Assembly (NCBI GenBank): GCA_030753015.1
Contig: JASMDC010000025.1
Span: 1 to 50,562 of the forward strand
From: Candidatus Undinarchaeales archaeon
GTDB lineage: Archaea; SpSt-1190; JASMDC01
Length of the DNA: 50,562 nt
Reading direction: 5' to 3'
A program made the translations under genes and the position numbers. Positions within the stretch are counted from its first letter, which is position 1, and the number at the start of each line of letters is the position of its first letter. Below the pieces are notes generated by a model. That model saw nothing but the letters and a program-made list of their open reading frames with translations, did not search any database and was not told where the DNA came from. Shown here one piece after another: positions 1 to 7,312 of the stretch.

Positions 1-201
1 ACTATGCCCGGGCAGGGGCGGGAGCGTAGTGATGGGGTAGGGAGAGGGGGCAAACGTCGAGGTTATGCAACAAAGCACTTTCCATGATAATAACACCTTT
101 TCCATAGCCCTATCTATTGGGCAAGTATATAGTACGTTGAAGTGGTATATATATCTTGTCCTTACGCAGTGACAACAAATTACCAGTCAACCATCGGAAC
201 A
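1..201. other. Left-edge non-coding stretch
   Basis: I see no convincing gene here. The stretch is AT-richer than the genes that follow and contains several TATA-like runs (for example around 145-154), which would fit a promoter region or the 3' flank of a gene outside the window. No tRNA or rRNA signature was found. Confidence 0.5.
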
Positions 202-212
202 CATAAAAAAGG
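202..212 (+). promoter_or_regulatory. TATA-like box for the agmatinase-family gene
   Basis: The A-rich element CATAAAAAAGG is centred about 26 bases before the GTG at 233. That spacing predicts transcription starting at or next to the start codon (leaderless), as repeatedly seen in this window. A second TATA-like run at 145-154 could serve as an alternative promoter. Confidence 0.5.
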
Positions 213-232
213 CTGCCGCGGACGATTCTCCC

Positions 233-1111
233 GTGACGGAAAAGGCCGATCCCACCTTCGCCGCGATCCCTGCGGACCGGGCAGATCATGCAACGGCCCG
301 CATCGCGGTGCTCCCCGTTCCCTACGACGGGACCGTGACCTGGCACCGCGGTGCTGCGAGAGGACCGGAGGCAATCATAGAGGCCTCCCAGCACATGGAG
401 CTGTTCGACGAGGCGCTCCGTGTGACACCTGCGGCACTGGGCATCGCGACCGAACCGCCCGTGGACGTGACCGGCGAACCAAAGGACGTGCTCGAGCGCG
501 TGGAGTCCCGAGTTACCGACATCCTCGCACGGGGCGCCTTTCCCGTATTGCTCGGTGGCGAGCATTCGGTCACCGTTGGGGCCGTACACGCCTGCGTTCG
601 CGAGCGGTCTGAGATCTCCGTGCTCGTCCTGGACGCGCATGCTGACCTGCGCAACGAGTATGAGTGGGAGCCGCTCTCACATGCATGCACCGTGGCACGG
701 ATCAGAGAGGCCGTGAGCTCGACCGTACAGGTCGGCGTGCGGAGCATGAGCTCACCGGAGGCAGAGCGTATTCGCGACGAGGGGATTCAGGTGGTCATGG
801 CACCTGAGGCACGTGGGATGCGTGACTGGGACGACGTGCTCATGCACCTGAAGGCGAACGTGTACGTGTCCGTCGACGTGGACGTGTTCGATCCATCGGT
901 CGTCCCGCACACCGGAACCCCTGAGCCAGGGGGCCTGGACTGGTACGATGTCGTCTCGCTCCTCGAAGCGGTGTTCGGATCAAGGAACGTCGTGGGATGC
1001 GATGTAGTGGAGCTGTCGCCAGCCGACGGAGGGCATGCCAGCGACTTCACGTGCGCACGTTTGGCTTACAGGATGATGGGGCTGCGGTTCAGGGATGAGC
1101 TGCGTACCTAG
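233..1111 (+). CDS. speB: Agmatinase/arginase-family ureohydrolase
   Basis: A 292-residue cytosolic metalloenzyme of the ureohydrolase family. Members hydrolyse agmatine (or arginine, guanidinobutyrate and similar compounds) to release urea; in archaea the usual role is putrescine/polyamine synthesis. The binuclear manganese site is complete: GGEHS at 108-112, DAHAD at 134-138, SHAC near 149, SVDVDVFDP at 213-221, and the downstream GTPEPGG with its glutamate at about 228-234. The start is a GTG placed about 26 bases after a TATA-like box. The gene converges on the phosphoribosyltransferase gene, and the two stop codons overlap within the tetranucleotide CTAG. The family is clear; agmatine as the substrate is inferred from archaeal relatives, since motifs alone do not separate agmatinase from other ureohydrolases. 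Confidence 0.9.
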   Translation: MTEKADPTFAAIPADRADHATARIAVLPVPYDGTVTWHRGAARGPEAIIEASQHMELFDEALRVTPAALGIATEPPVDVTGEPKDVLERVESRVTDILARGAFPVLLGGEHSVTVGAVHACVRERSEISVLVLDAHADLRNEYEWEPLSHACTVARIREAVSSTVQVGVRSMSSPEAERIRDEGIQVVMAPEARGMRDWDDVLMHLKANVYVSVDVDVFDPSVVPHTGTPEPGGLDWYDVVSLLEAVFGSRNVVGCDVVELSPADGGHASDFTCARLAYRMMGLRFRDELRT

Positions 1112-1662
1112 CCGAACAGTACCTCGTAAACGTACTTGTTCTTCTCCATGATCTCTTCCTTGGAGAGACCCTCCAGCTCGTGGGGGAACACGACCCAGTC
1201 CTCCGTGGTACGAAGATGGTAGTCGGGCTTGAAGTCCACGAGGGTCTTGGTAGGCTTGTAGTAGATGACCGCCACCCTGATATTGGGGGTGTTGCGTCGG
1301 GCGAGCTTCTTGATTTCCTTGATGAGGGCGTCGACGGTGTGGCCTGTGTCGAACACGTCGTCCACGATGAGCATATTCTCGTCAGCATCGCACCGATCTA
1401 TGACGTGGCCGAGACCCTTGATCTCGATGTTCTCGCTCTGCTCCTCGATCCCCGTGTAGGACTGGGTTTTGATGGACGTGTGGTAGGGATCGAGCTTTTT
1501 CATACGGAAGAACTCGTGGATGGCGATTCCGGGTGGCGTACCTCCACGCCATAGTCCCAGGAGGAAGTCTGGGTGGAACCCGTCCTCGTAGATCTTTCGC
1601 GCTAGGCGGAAGGAGTCGTCCAGGAGCTGGTTGGCGGACACATAGACCTTGTTGACGGCCAT
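1108..1662 (-). CDS. Purine-type phosphoribosyltransferase
   Basis: A 184-residue type I phosphoribosyltransferase. The PRPP-binding loop is MLIVDDVFDTGHTV (about residues 97-110), the acidic-acidic signature followed by TGxT-like residues. An N-terminal LLGLWRGGTPPG segment matches the pyrophosphate loop region. These enzymes transfer the phosphoribosyl group of PRPP to a free purine base (hypoxanthine, guanine or xanthine) in salvage; some archaeal relatives are regulators instead. The ATG at 1662 lies about 25 bases after a minus-strand TATA-like element, so the message is probably leaderless. The 3' end overlaps the convergent agmatinase-family gene by four bases. Substrate preference cannot be read from the sequence. 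Confidence 0.85.
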   Translation of the reverse strand: MAVNKVYVSANQLLDDSFRLARKIYEDGFHPDFLLGLWRGGTPPGIAIHEFFRMKKLDPYHTSIKTQSYTGIEEQSENIEIKGLGHVIDRCDADENMLIVDDVFDTGHTVDALIKEIKKLARRNTPNIRVAVIYYKPTKTLVDFKPDYHLRTTEDWVVFPHELEGLSKEEIMEKNKYVYEVLFG

Positions 1663-1680
1663 GCACCTACGAAAGGGTCA

Positions 1681-1693
1681 AGTTTTTTGAACC
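1681..1693 (-). promoter_or_regulatory. TATA-like box for the phosphoribosyltransferase gene
   Basis: On the minus strand the A-rich run GGTTCAAAAAACT is centred about 25 bases before the ATG at 1662, suggesting a leaderless transcript. It lies back to back with the promoter of the plus-strand membrane-protein gene. Confidence 0.5.
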
Positions 1694-1711
1694 TGAGCCT
1701 CGGCGCCAAAA

Positions 1712-1723
1712 GACTCTTAAAAC
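1712..1723 (+). promoter_or_regulatory. TATA-like box for the GT-C-like membrane protein
   Basis: GACTCTTAAAAC is centred about 26 bases before the ATG at 1744. This spacing is the main reason for preferring 1744 over the ATG at 1729 or the TTG at 1687 as the start. Confidence 0.45.
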
Positions 1724-1743
1724 GCAACATGCCTCCTTACGCC

Positions 1744-3396
1744 ATGACGCTGGCGGAGGTAGCCGATCAGCGGCGACATGTGGCCCTTGAGCTCTGTCTC
1801 ATCGCATGGTGCGTCATCCCTCTCCTCCTTCACAACATCGCGGGACCCGTTATCCCGCAAGACTCCGTGCCCTTCACGCTCGTCCGCGCCGTGAACGCGA
1901 TCCTTGTCCTCGTGGCCCTTTGGGCTTCACCGGTGCTCTTCCTGGCGACCTCAGCGCCACGTCGTGTTATGAGGTTCCTCCGTGAGGAGCGTACCACCGC
2001 TCTCGCCCTCGCACTCCTGGTGGTCGGTGGGCTGTGGCTGAGGTTGAGCGTAGTACGGACTGCGCCCCTGGACCATCCTGCTGCAGCGGAGATCATGCGG
2101 CATGGGCGGGGGTTCGATCTTCTCGGGACGAACGTCCCTGATGCCGTGTACGGTCGCGCGCTCTGGCATCGCCTTCACTTCGTGCTCCTCGGGGCGTCGG
2201 TCCCCGTGCTCCTGTGCCTTAACGCGGTCTCGGGCGCACTCCTCACACTCGTCGCCTACTCACTCTGTCGGTTCCTTTTGGGCGGCCCCCATGCCCCCAT
2301 GGCTGGTGCGACCCTGTTCACCCTGGCCCCCACCTATCTCCTGGCGAGCACGACCGAGGCGTTCACAGCTCCTCTCCTCCTGGTCTCCATCACGGCCCTT
2401 GTCTTCTTCCTTCGCCGCGATCGTAGGCCGAGAACCCTGGCACTGTCCCTCGCGCTCCTCCTCCTCGCCGTCGAGGTGCGTCCCGACCATATCGCTATGG
2501 TACCCGCGTTCTTTATCGCCTTCCTCGTGTACTGGCAGGGTGGCACCGGGCGTACCGTGCCGATTCTCATTGTGGCGTTCCTCCTTGCCACCCTCCCCCA
2601 TCTCGTGCTGGTGGCATACCAGGAGGACGTCCTCGACCGGGGTGCGACCGGTTCCGCGATCGGCCGGCTGGCCGCCATGGTCCGGAGCCATGTCCCATCC
2701 TATATCCTCCTGCTAGCGCTCGCTGGGGCCGTGGACCTCTCCGACCGACGGCCCAAGGCGCTGATCCTGCTCGGCGGTTGGGCCCTGGCGTTCGCACTTG
2801 CCTACATGTTCCTCTTCACCACCGTTCTCGAAAGGGAACCATTGGGCACGCTCCCTGTCCTTTTGCTCCCCCTCATGGTCCTTGCGGCCCAGGGCATCGC
2901 TGTGCTCTTCTCCTGGTCCATACGGTTCCACCCGCGAGCACCGGGCGTCATGGCGTTCGCCGTAATACTCGTGCTCTCCTGGGAGCTCGTGAAGACGGGG
3001 CGCGCCTTCCACGAGCAACGTGTCGGTGACCCTCAGTACATCGAGTACCGTGCTCTGTTGCAACGGGGAACTGTGGACCCACGCTGCAGCGTCATCGTCA
3101 ACGGCCCGCACGTGCTCGCACCCTACATGCTCTCGTTCCGGGGCGAGCCGCGGGAGGTGGCGGACAGGGGAGAGCTCATCTGGGCGCTGAACGACCTCGT
3201 ACCCAGCGGTTGCTGGTACTACTACAACGGTCTCCCGCCGGACGATGACCTGCGGAGCGATATGGAGCAGACCTACGACCTCAAGAACATACGGAAGCTC
3301 CTGGGTGTGCACGGGTTCACTGAGGTGCCCGGGACCGATGAGCCGGCCCTGGGCGATGACGTGTTCCTCTACAAGCGCGAGGCCCTGCCGGCGTGA
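1744..3396 (+). CDS. Polytopic membrane protein, GT-C glycosyltransferase-like
   Basis: About 550 residues with roughly ten hydrophobic segments followed by a soluble C-terminal domain of about 130 residues. After the second group of helices comes a loop with an acidic residue (RTAPLDHPAAAE), in the position where lipid-linked GT-C glycosyltransferases (PMT/ArnT/AglB-like) carry a catalytic Asp. The helix-rich body plus mixed C-terminal domain is also typical of that class. If correct, it would transfer a sugar from a lipid carrier on the outer face of the membrane, but no diagnostic motif is decisive and it could be an unrelated membrane protein. Upstream ATG (1729) and TTG (1687) codons are possible starts; 1744 fits the promoter spacing best. 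Confidence 0.6.
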   Translation: MTLAEVADQRRHVALELCLIAWCVIPLLLHNIAGPVIPQDSVPFTLVRAVNAILVLVALWASPVLFLATSAPRRVMRFLREERTTALALALLVVGGLWLRLSVVRTAPLDHPAAAEIMRHGRGFDLLGTNVPDAVYGRALWHRLHFVLLGASVPVLLCLNAVSGALLTLVAYSLCRFLLGGPHAPMAGATLFTLAPTYLLASTTEAFTAPLLLVSITALVFFLRRDRRPRTLALSLALLLLAVEVRPDHIAMVPAFFIAFLVYWQGGTGRTVPILIVAFLLATLPHLVLVAYQEDVLDRGATGSAIGRLAAMVRSHVPSYILLLALAGAVDLSDRRPKALILLGGWALAFALAYMFLFTTVLEREPLGTLPVLLLPLMVLAAQGIAVLFSWSIRFHPRAPGVMAFAVILVLSWELVKTGRAFHEQRVGDPQYIEYRALLQRGTVDPRCSVIVNGPHVLAPYMLSFRGEPREVADRGELIWALNDLVPSGCWYYYNGLPPDDDLRSDMEQTYDLKNIRKLLGVHGFTEVPGTDEPALGDDVFLYKREALPA

Positions 3397-3442
3397 CCGC
3401 GCTGGGACAAGGCATTTAATGGTTTCGGGCTATCCCATCCAT

Positions 3443-3616
3443 GTGGACATCAATATTCACGAGAAGATCCCCTGCGATTGCGGACGAGGGTACATGCTCC
3501 CCGTGCGCATCTATGAAGAGGAGAAGACCAAACCTAAGGAGCACATAATCGACATCGTCTGGCAGTGCATGGCCTGCCTGAAGAAGGTGTCGCTCATGCC
3601 CAGCCTCAGGATGTAG
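3443..3616 (+). CDS. Small CxC...CxxC protein, probable zinc binder
   Basis: A 57-residue protein (65 if the ATG at 3419 is used). It has CDCG near the N-terminus and CMAC near the C-terminus, a four-cysteine arrangement that suggests a single zinc site holding a short beta structure. A TATA-like CATTTAATGG at 3413-3422 sits about 26 bases before the GTG at 3443, which favours this leaderless start and would exclude the ATG at 3419 because it lies inside the box. It ends 12 bases before the phosphoesterase gene and may be co-transcribed with it. I do not recognise a family. It resembles in outline the small CxC/CxxC protein near 22.5 kb. Confidence 0.6.
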   Translation: MDINIHEKIPCDCGRGYMLPVRIYEEEKTKPKEHIIDIVWQCMACLKKVSLMPSLRM

Positions 3617-3628
3617 GAGACCATCACC

Positions 3629-4168
3629 ATGATCCTCGGCGTTCTCGGCGATACGCACGTCCCCGGCAGGGTCCGCTCCATCCCTCATCTCGTGTTCGAG
3701 ACATTCAGGGAGCGCGGTGTCGAGCTCATCCTCTGTTCAGGCGATATCAATACGCTCTCCACGCTCAAGGAGCTGCGGAAACTGACCCCTTTGTACGCCG
3801 TCCGCGGCGAGATCGACTTCCTCGACCTCCCCGAGAACAAGATCATCGGGGTGGGCAGTATCAAGGTCGGAATGACCCATGGCCATGAGGCCCTGGATGA
3901 AATGGGCCGGGAGCCTGCAGTCGTGACCGCACGGGAGATGGGAGTCGATGTCCTTGTTCTTGGCCACACGCACGAGCTCAGGCAGGAAGTGCTCAATGGG
4001 CTGCTCGTGATCAATCCGGGTAGCGCGACCGGTGCGTGGGCCGCCGCGGGAGTGGTCCGGGAACCGTCCTTCATGGTCCTCGATATATCGGACCGGTCCG
4101 TCACCGTCGAGACGTATCGGATCGGTGAGGAAGGGCTCGAGAAAGGGACGGAAGGGCACGACCTATAG
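3629..4168 (+). CDS. YfcE/Vps29-like metallophosphoesterase
   Basis: A 179-residue calcineurin-like phosphoesterase of the MJ0936/YfcE type. Metal and catalytic motifs: GDTH at 8-11, GD in LCSGDIN near 38, THGH near 83, GHTH near 112, and the C-terminal NPGS. Bacterial and archaeal relatives hydrolyse phosphodiesters with Mn or Ni. One position departs from the enzyme consensus: the usual GNxD (metal-bridging Asn) reads RGEID here, closer to the eukaryotic Vps29 scaffold than to active enzymes. The gene starts 12 bases after the small Cys protein and ends about 45 bases before the L21e gene. The fold is secure; activity is uncertain. Confidence 0.85.
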   Translation: MILGVLGDTHVPGRVRSIPHLVFETFRERGVELILCSGDINTLSTLKELRKLTPLYAVRGEIDFLDLPENKIIGVGSIKVGMTHGHEALDEMGREPAVVTAREMGVDVLVLGHTHELRQEVLNGLLVINPGSATGAWAAAGVVREPSFMVLDISDRSVTVETYRIGEEGLEKGTEGHDL

Positions 4169-4172
4169 GAAA

Positions 4173-4182
4173 CCTTTTTAAC
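4173..4182 (+). promoter_or_regulatory. Promoter of the L21e-RpoF-DUF655-KsgA operon
   Basis: CCTTTTTAAC lies about 35 bases before the L21e ATG. The expected start near 4204 leaves a short leader, and GAGGG at 4202-4206 could serve as a Shine-Dalgarno sequence. Confidence 0.5.
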
Positions 4183-4212
4183 TTCACCGCGGAAGGTCAT
4201 CGAGGGATACTC

Positions 4213-4509
4213 ATGGTCGAGCGATCACATGGATTCCGCGTCCGTACGCGGAACGTCCTTCAGAAGAAGCCCAGGGAGAAGGGTAAGGTGACGGTCAATC
4301 AGTTCCTCCGTACCTTCGAGGTCGGTGACCGGGCTGCAGTCACTATTGAGCCCAGCGTCCACAAGGGGATGCCTCACCCGAAGTTCCAGGGTCGTACAGG
4401 TACAATCGTGGAGAAGCGCGGTGATGCCTACGTCCTCCGGCTCAAGGACGGCAATAAGATCAAGGACATAATCGGCCGGGCGGTGCACTTCCGCCCACTG
4501 GGTGAATGA
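4213..4509 (+). CDS. rpl21e: Large-subunit ribosomal protein eL21
   Basis: A 98-residue basic protein with the full eL21 pattern: N-terminal SHGFRVRTRN, the central GDRAAVTIEPSVHKGMPH, then FQGRTGTIVEKRGDAYVL. It belongs to the archaeal/eukaryotic 50S/60S subunit and has no bacterial counterpart. It is first in an operon; its TGA stop overlaps the ATG of the RNA polymerase subunit F gene in ATGA. The association of eL21 with rpoF and the DUF655 gene is common in euryarchaea. Confidence 0.97.
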   Translation: MVERSHGFRVRTRNVLQKKPREKGKVTVNQFLRTFEVGDRAAVTIEPSVHKGMPHPKFQGRTGTIVEKRGDAYVLRLKDGNKIKDIIGRAVHFRPLGE

Positions 4510-4856
4510 TCATGGTAGGGAAGGAGATTATGGAAGAACGGGCGGTCCCTGTCAGCCTTGTCAGGTCGATCCTCGAGAAGCGTTCCGAGGCCGGTGAGCT
4601 CCGGTACGAGCAGCGCCTGGCCCTGGCTTATGCCCAAGGATTCACGCGCCTCGAACTGGAGGATGCGAACAAGCTGGCCAACGAGATTGCAGACCTCAGC
4701 CTCCCTCGGGTAAAGGAGGAGCACATCGCCAAGATCGTGGATCTGCTCCCCGCCAACTCCGCCGAGCTGAACGTTATATTCTCAAAGGACAAGATCAACC
4801 TCAAGAAGGACGTGCAGGACCAGATCCTTGCCATCGTGGACAATTACAGGGGGTAG
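4506..4856 (+). CDS. rpoF: RNA polymerase subunit F (Rpb4-like)
   Basis: A 116-residue Rpb4/RpoF-family protein. In archaea it forms the stalk of RNA polymerase with subunit E (Rpb7). The helical HRDC-like core is visible, with EQRLALAYAQGFTRLE in the middle and the conserved leucine-proline turn LLPANSAEL near residue 82, followed by a C-terminal helix containing QDQILAIVDNYR. Translation probably begins at the ATG overlapping the eL21 stop (4506); a second ATG two codons later is also possible. The next gene begins four bases after its stop, so translational coupling is likely. Confidence 0.93.
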   Translation: MIMVGKEIMEERAVPVSLVRSILEKRSEAGELRYEQRLALAYAQGFTRLELEDANKLANEIADLSLPRVKEEHIAKIVDLLPANSAELNVIFSKDKINLKKDVQDQILAIVDNYRG

Positions 4857-4860
4857 CGCC

Positions 4861-5442
4861 GTGGAGGACGACGACCGCGAGGAGTATATGATAGCTCTTG
4901 ATTTCATGCCAGACGGCCATCCCATGGAAAAGCCCGCCTACAAGCGGGAGCCTGTGGTCCAGGGCCTTGGCGTGAAGAAGTTCATCCTTCTCGAGGCCAC
5001 CGTGAAGTCCGGTGTGTACCTCCAGCCCAACGATCGGGTGTACATCGGCGAGGGCCGCCGGGACGAGATCCACCACATCCGCGGACGCATCAAGCCCGGT
5101 CGGCTCACCGAGATGGCGCGCGGGGAGCTCCCCTTCATCATCGAGGAGGTCGTGGAGCACCAGCAGGAGCGGTTCATCCAGTTCTTCAACCTCTCCCAAG
5201 CGCTCACGACGCGCCTCCACCAGCTCGAGCTACTGCCCGGTGTGGGCAAGAAGCACATGTGGGCCATCATCGATGAGCGCAAGTTCAAGCCGTTCAAGGA
5301 CTTCGAGGACCTGCGCAAGCGGGTGAAGCTCATGCCCGATCCCAAGAAGGTCATCTCACGTCGCGTTATCTCGGAGCTCGAGGAGAAGGAGAAGTACTAC
5401 ATCTTCGTGGCCCCGCCCCCGCCGCCCAAGCGGCGGTACTAG
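4861..5442 (+). CDS. DUF655 protein with helix-hairpin-helix motif
   Basis: About 193 residues from a GTG at 4861, just after the rpoF stop. It matches the archaeal DUF655 family: an N-terminal OB-like part (residues 15-90, with VYIGEGRRDEIHHI) and a helix-hairpin-helix segment LELLPGVGKKHMWAIIDERK, typical of non-specific nucleic-acid binding. The C-terminus is proline-rich and basic. The conserved position between rpoF and ksgA suggests a role in RNA or ribosome metabolism, but the function is not established. Confidence 0.88.
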   Translation: MEDDDREEYMIALDFMPDGHPMEKPAYKREPVVQGLGVKKFILLEATVKSGVYLQPNDRVYIGEGRRDEIHHIRGRIKPGRLTEMARGELPFIIEEVVEHQQERFIQFFNLSQALTTRLHQLELLPGVGKKHMWAIIDERKFKPFKDFEDLRKRVKLMPDPKKVISRRVISELEEKEKYYIFVAPPPPPKRRY

Positions 5443-5446
5443 ATCC

Positions 5447-6292
5447 GTGGGGAGCGCACGGGACCTCGCCGCCGAGGCGGACGACCTTCTCAGACGTCAT
5501 GGCCTTGTTACCAGGCGCTCTCTGGGCCAGAACTTCCTCGTGCGGCGCTCTGTGCTCATCCAAGAGGTCCGCGAGCTCGATGCTGAGGACCGCACCGTGC
5601 TCGAGGTGGGGACTGGGTTCGGGTTCCTCACACGTGAGATCGCCGCGGTCGCCCGGCACGTGACCACCCTCGAGAAGGACCGGGGGATAGCCCGAGTGGC
5701 CCGTGAGGAGCTCGCTGACCTGGAAAACGTCGACGTGGTCGAGGCCGATGCCCTCTCCACCGACCTCCCCTCCGCGGAGCGGGTGATATCCAACGTCCCG
5801 TACAGCATCTCCTCGCCGCTGGTGTTCAGGCTCATCGCGGCATGCCGCGTCCCCGTCGTGCTCGTGCTCCAGCGCGAGTTCGCCCTGCGCATGGTGGCCA
5901 AGCCCGGCACGAGGGAGTACTCCCGGCTGTCCGTGATGGTGCAGCATTACGCCGATCCCGAACTGCTCTTCCCGGTCCACCGCTCTGCGTTCCACCCCCG
6001 TCCGCGTGTCGACTCGATGGCCCTGCGCCTCATACCGCGCGACCTGACCCGCGATCAGGTGCTCGACGGGATCGTGCGGGCGCTCTTCCAGCATCGTAAC
6101 CAGACGGTCCGGAACGCGATGCTGCACGGACGCCATATCCTGGCTGTGGATAAGCACGACGGCGCGAGGATAAAGGACGTGCTGGGCCCGCTGGCCGACG
6201 AGCGTGTCAGGAACGTTCCTGTGGCGAAGTTCTCCGAGCTAGCGCAGCGGCTTACTGAAGCAGGGATGGGCCCTCGTGACGGGAACGCTTAA
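5447..6292 (+). CDS. ksgA: rRNA adenine dimethyltransferase (KsgA/Dim1)
   Basis: A 281-residue SAM-dependent enzyme that dimethylates two adjacent adenines in the 3' hairpin of small-subunit rRNA during late subunit maturation. Visible motifs: SLGQNFL (N-terminal motif, about residues 25-31), the SAM loop LEVGTGFGFLTRE (about 52-64), VVEADALS, and the catalytic NVPYSISSPL. The C-terminal domain holds the conserved FHPRPRVDS. The GTG at 5447 follows the DUF655 stop by four bases. The 3' end converges on the following minus-strand gene, and the two stops share the tetranucleotide TTAA. Confidence 0.95.
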   Translation: MGSARDLAAEADDLLRRHGLVTRRSLGQNFLVRRSVLIQEVRELDAEDRTVLEVGTGFGFLTREIAAVARHVTTLEKDRGIARVAREELADLENVDVVEADALSTDLPSAERVISNVPYSISSPLVFRLIAACRVPVVLVLQREFALRMVAKPGTREYSRLSVMVQHYADPELLFPVHRSAFHPRPRVDSMALRLIPRDLTRDQVLDGIVRALFQHRNQTVRNAMLHGRHILAVDKHDGARIKDVLGPLADERVRNVPVAKFSELAQRLTEAGMGPRDGNA

Positions 6293-6675
6293 CCGAGACG
6301 CTCGGTGATCTGCTCGATCTTGCGGATGATGGGGACGATGAACACGAGCAGACCGAACCAGGCCGCCAGCACGTTCACGACGGCGAACGCGAAGTCCGAC
6401 GGGTCCAGGTTGAGGTAGGTGTATCCGATCCATGGTCCGAGACCGATGGACAGACCTCCCACGAAGGTTAGAACGGCTTCCTCAAGGGTGAACTTGACCT
6501 CGGCCTCCTTGAGCTGGATCTCGTGGTCGATCTCGCGCCGGAGGTCGGCCTCGATGTCCTCTTCGAACTTCTTCTTCTCGAGCGCGAACTCCCTCTTCAC
6601 TTCTTCCTTGACCTCTTCTCGGAGCTCCTCTTCGAACTCCTCTTTATTCTTCTTGGAGGTCGTCTTCTTGGCCAT
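6289..6675 (-). CDS. Charged coiled-coil protein with two C-terminal TM segments
   Basis: About 128 residues from the ATG at 6675. Residues 1-65 are almost entirely Lys and Glu with heptad-like spacing and are probably a coiled coil or extended charged helix. They are followed by two hydrophobic segments separated by a short loop (the second is VVNVLAAWFGLLVFIVPII). The N-terminus is likely cytosolic. A minus-strand TATA-like element at 6701-6710 places transcription start close to 6680, which rules out the further ATG at 6702. I do not recognise a family. Confidence 0.75.
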   Translation of the reverse strand: MAKKTTSKKNKEEFEEELREEVKEEVKREFALEKKKFEEDIEADLRREIDHEIQLKEAEVKFTLEEAVLTFVGGLSIGLGPWIGYTYLNLDPSDFAFAVVNVLAAWFGLLVFIVPIIRKIEQITERLG

Positions 6676-6700
6676 GGCGTCCGAGATGGATGCACCAACC

Positions 6701-6710
6701 ATTAAAAAGT
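6701..6710 (-). promoter_or_regulatory. TATA-like box for the coiled-coil membrane protein
   Basis: The minus-strand sequence ACTTTTTAAT predicts a start near 6680, five bases before the preferred ATG at 6675. It forms a divergent pair with the TRAM-aIF1A promoter. Confidence 0.5.
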
Positions 6711-6746
6711 TATACGATTCGCGTGCGTGGCCGTCGTGTTGGAAAA

Positions 6747-6757
6747 GCTTTTAAATC
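6747..6757 (+). promoter_or_regulatory. TATA-like box for the TRAM-aIF1A gene
   Basis: GCTTTTAAATC is centred 24-26 bases before the TTG at 6776, consistent with leaderless translation from a TTG codon. Confidence 0.55.
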
Positions 6758-6775
6758 TCTCCCGGCGTCCCGCGC

Positions 6776-7300
6776 TTGTTGGGTACCCCGGACGATAATG
6801 AACCGCAGCAACTGAAGGCCGGCATGGTGGTCGAGCTGGAGATAACCGCCAAAGGCCAGCGTGGTGACGGTCTCGGACATATCTGGGGTTACACCGTCTT
6901 CGTTACTGGTGCCGGTATCGGCACTACCACCAAGGTCCACGTCGACAATGTGCGCGAGCGGAACGCATGGGCGAGCCCGGTCGTCGGTGGTGTCAGCAGG
7001 GACGGCGAGGAGTACGTCAGCCGCGTCTACCTCCCCAAGGATAACGAACTCTTCGGCATCGTCGTCCAGCGACTCGGATTCAAGCGCATGTACGTTCTGT
7101 GCGAGGACGGCAAGACCCGGGTGACCCGCACACCGGGACGCAAACGCCGGCTGTGGATCCGTGAAGGCAACACCATCGTGATCCAGCCCTGGCCTGTCCA
7201 AGCCGACAAGAAGGCCGACATAGTCCACAAGTACCGCAAGGCTGAGGAGGATTGGCTGCGCAGGAACGGCTATCTGGATAAGCTTCAGGGGCTCGAGTAG
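6776..7300 (+). CDS. TRAM domain fused to translation initiation factor aIF1A
   Basis: A 174-residue protein joining two RNA-binding beta-barrels. Residues about 14-68 form a TRAM domain (KAGMVVELEITAKGQRGDG, then FVTGAGIGTTTKVHVDNV), a fold found alone as archaeal RNA chaperones and attached to tRNA-modifying enzymes. Residues about 80-170 are a complete aIF1A OB fold with its helical tail (RVYLPKDNELFGIVVQRLGF, CEDGKTRVTRTPGRKRRLW, VIQPWPVQADKKADIVHKY). aIF1A promotes mRNA scanning and start-site selection on the 30S subunit. Translation appears to start at a TTG just downstream of a TATA box. A second, canonical aIF1A is encoded at 12.5 kb, so this may be a specialised paralogue. The domains are clear; the combined function is unknown. 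Confidence 0.85.
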   Translation: MLGTPDDNEPQQLKAGMVVELEITAKGQRGDGLGHIWGYTVFVTGAGIGTTTKVHVDNVRERNAWASPVVGGVSRDGEEYVSRVYLPKDNELFGIVVQRLGFKRMYVLCEDGKTRVTRTPGRKRRLWIREGNTIVIQPWPVQADKKADIVHKYRKAEEDWLRRNGYLDKLQGLE

Positions 7301-7312
7301 GCCTGGCGGCCC

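Noticed and set aside
2260..2691. Minus-strand frames inside the GT-C-like gene
   Set aside because: No motifs; low-complexity charged composition typical of antisense to a hydrophobic coding region.
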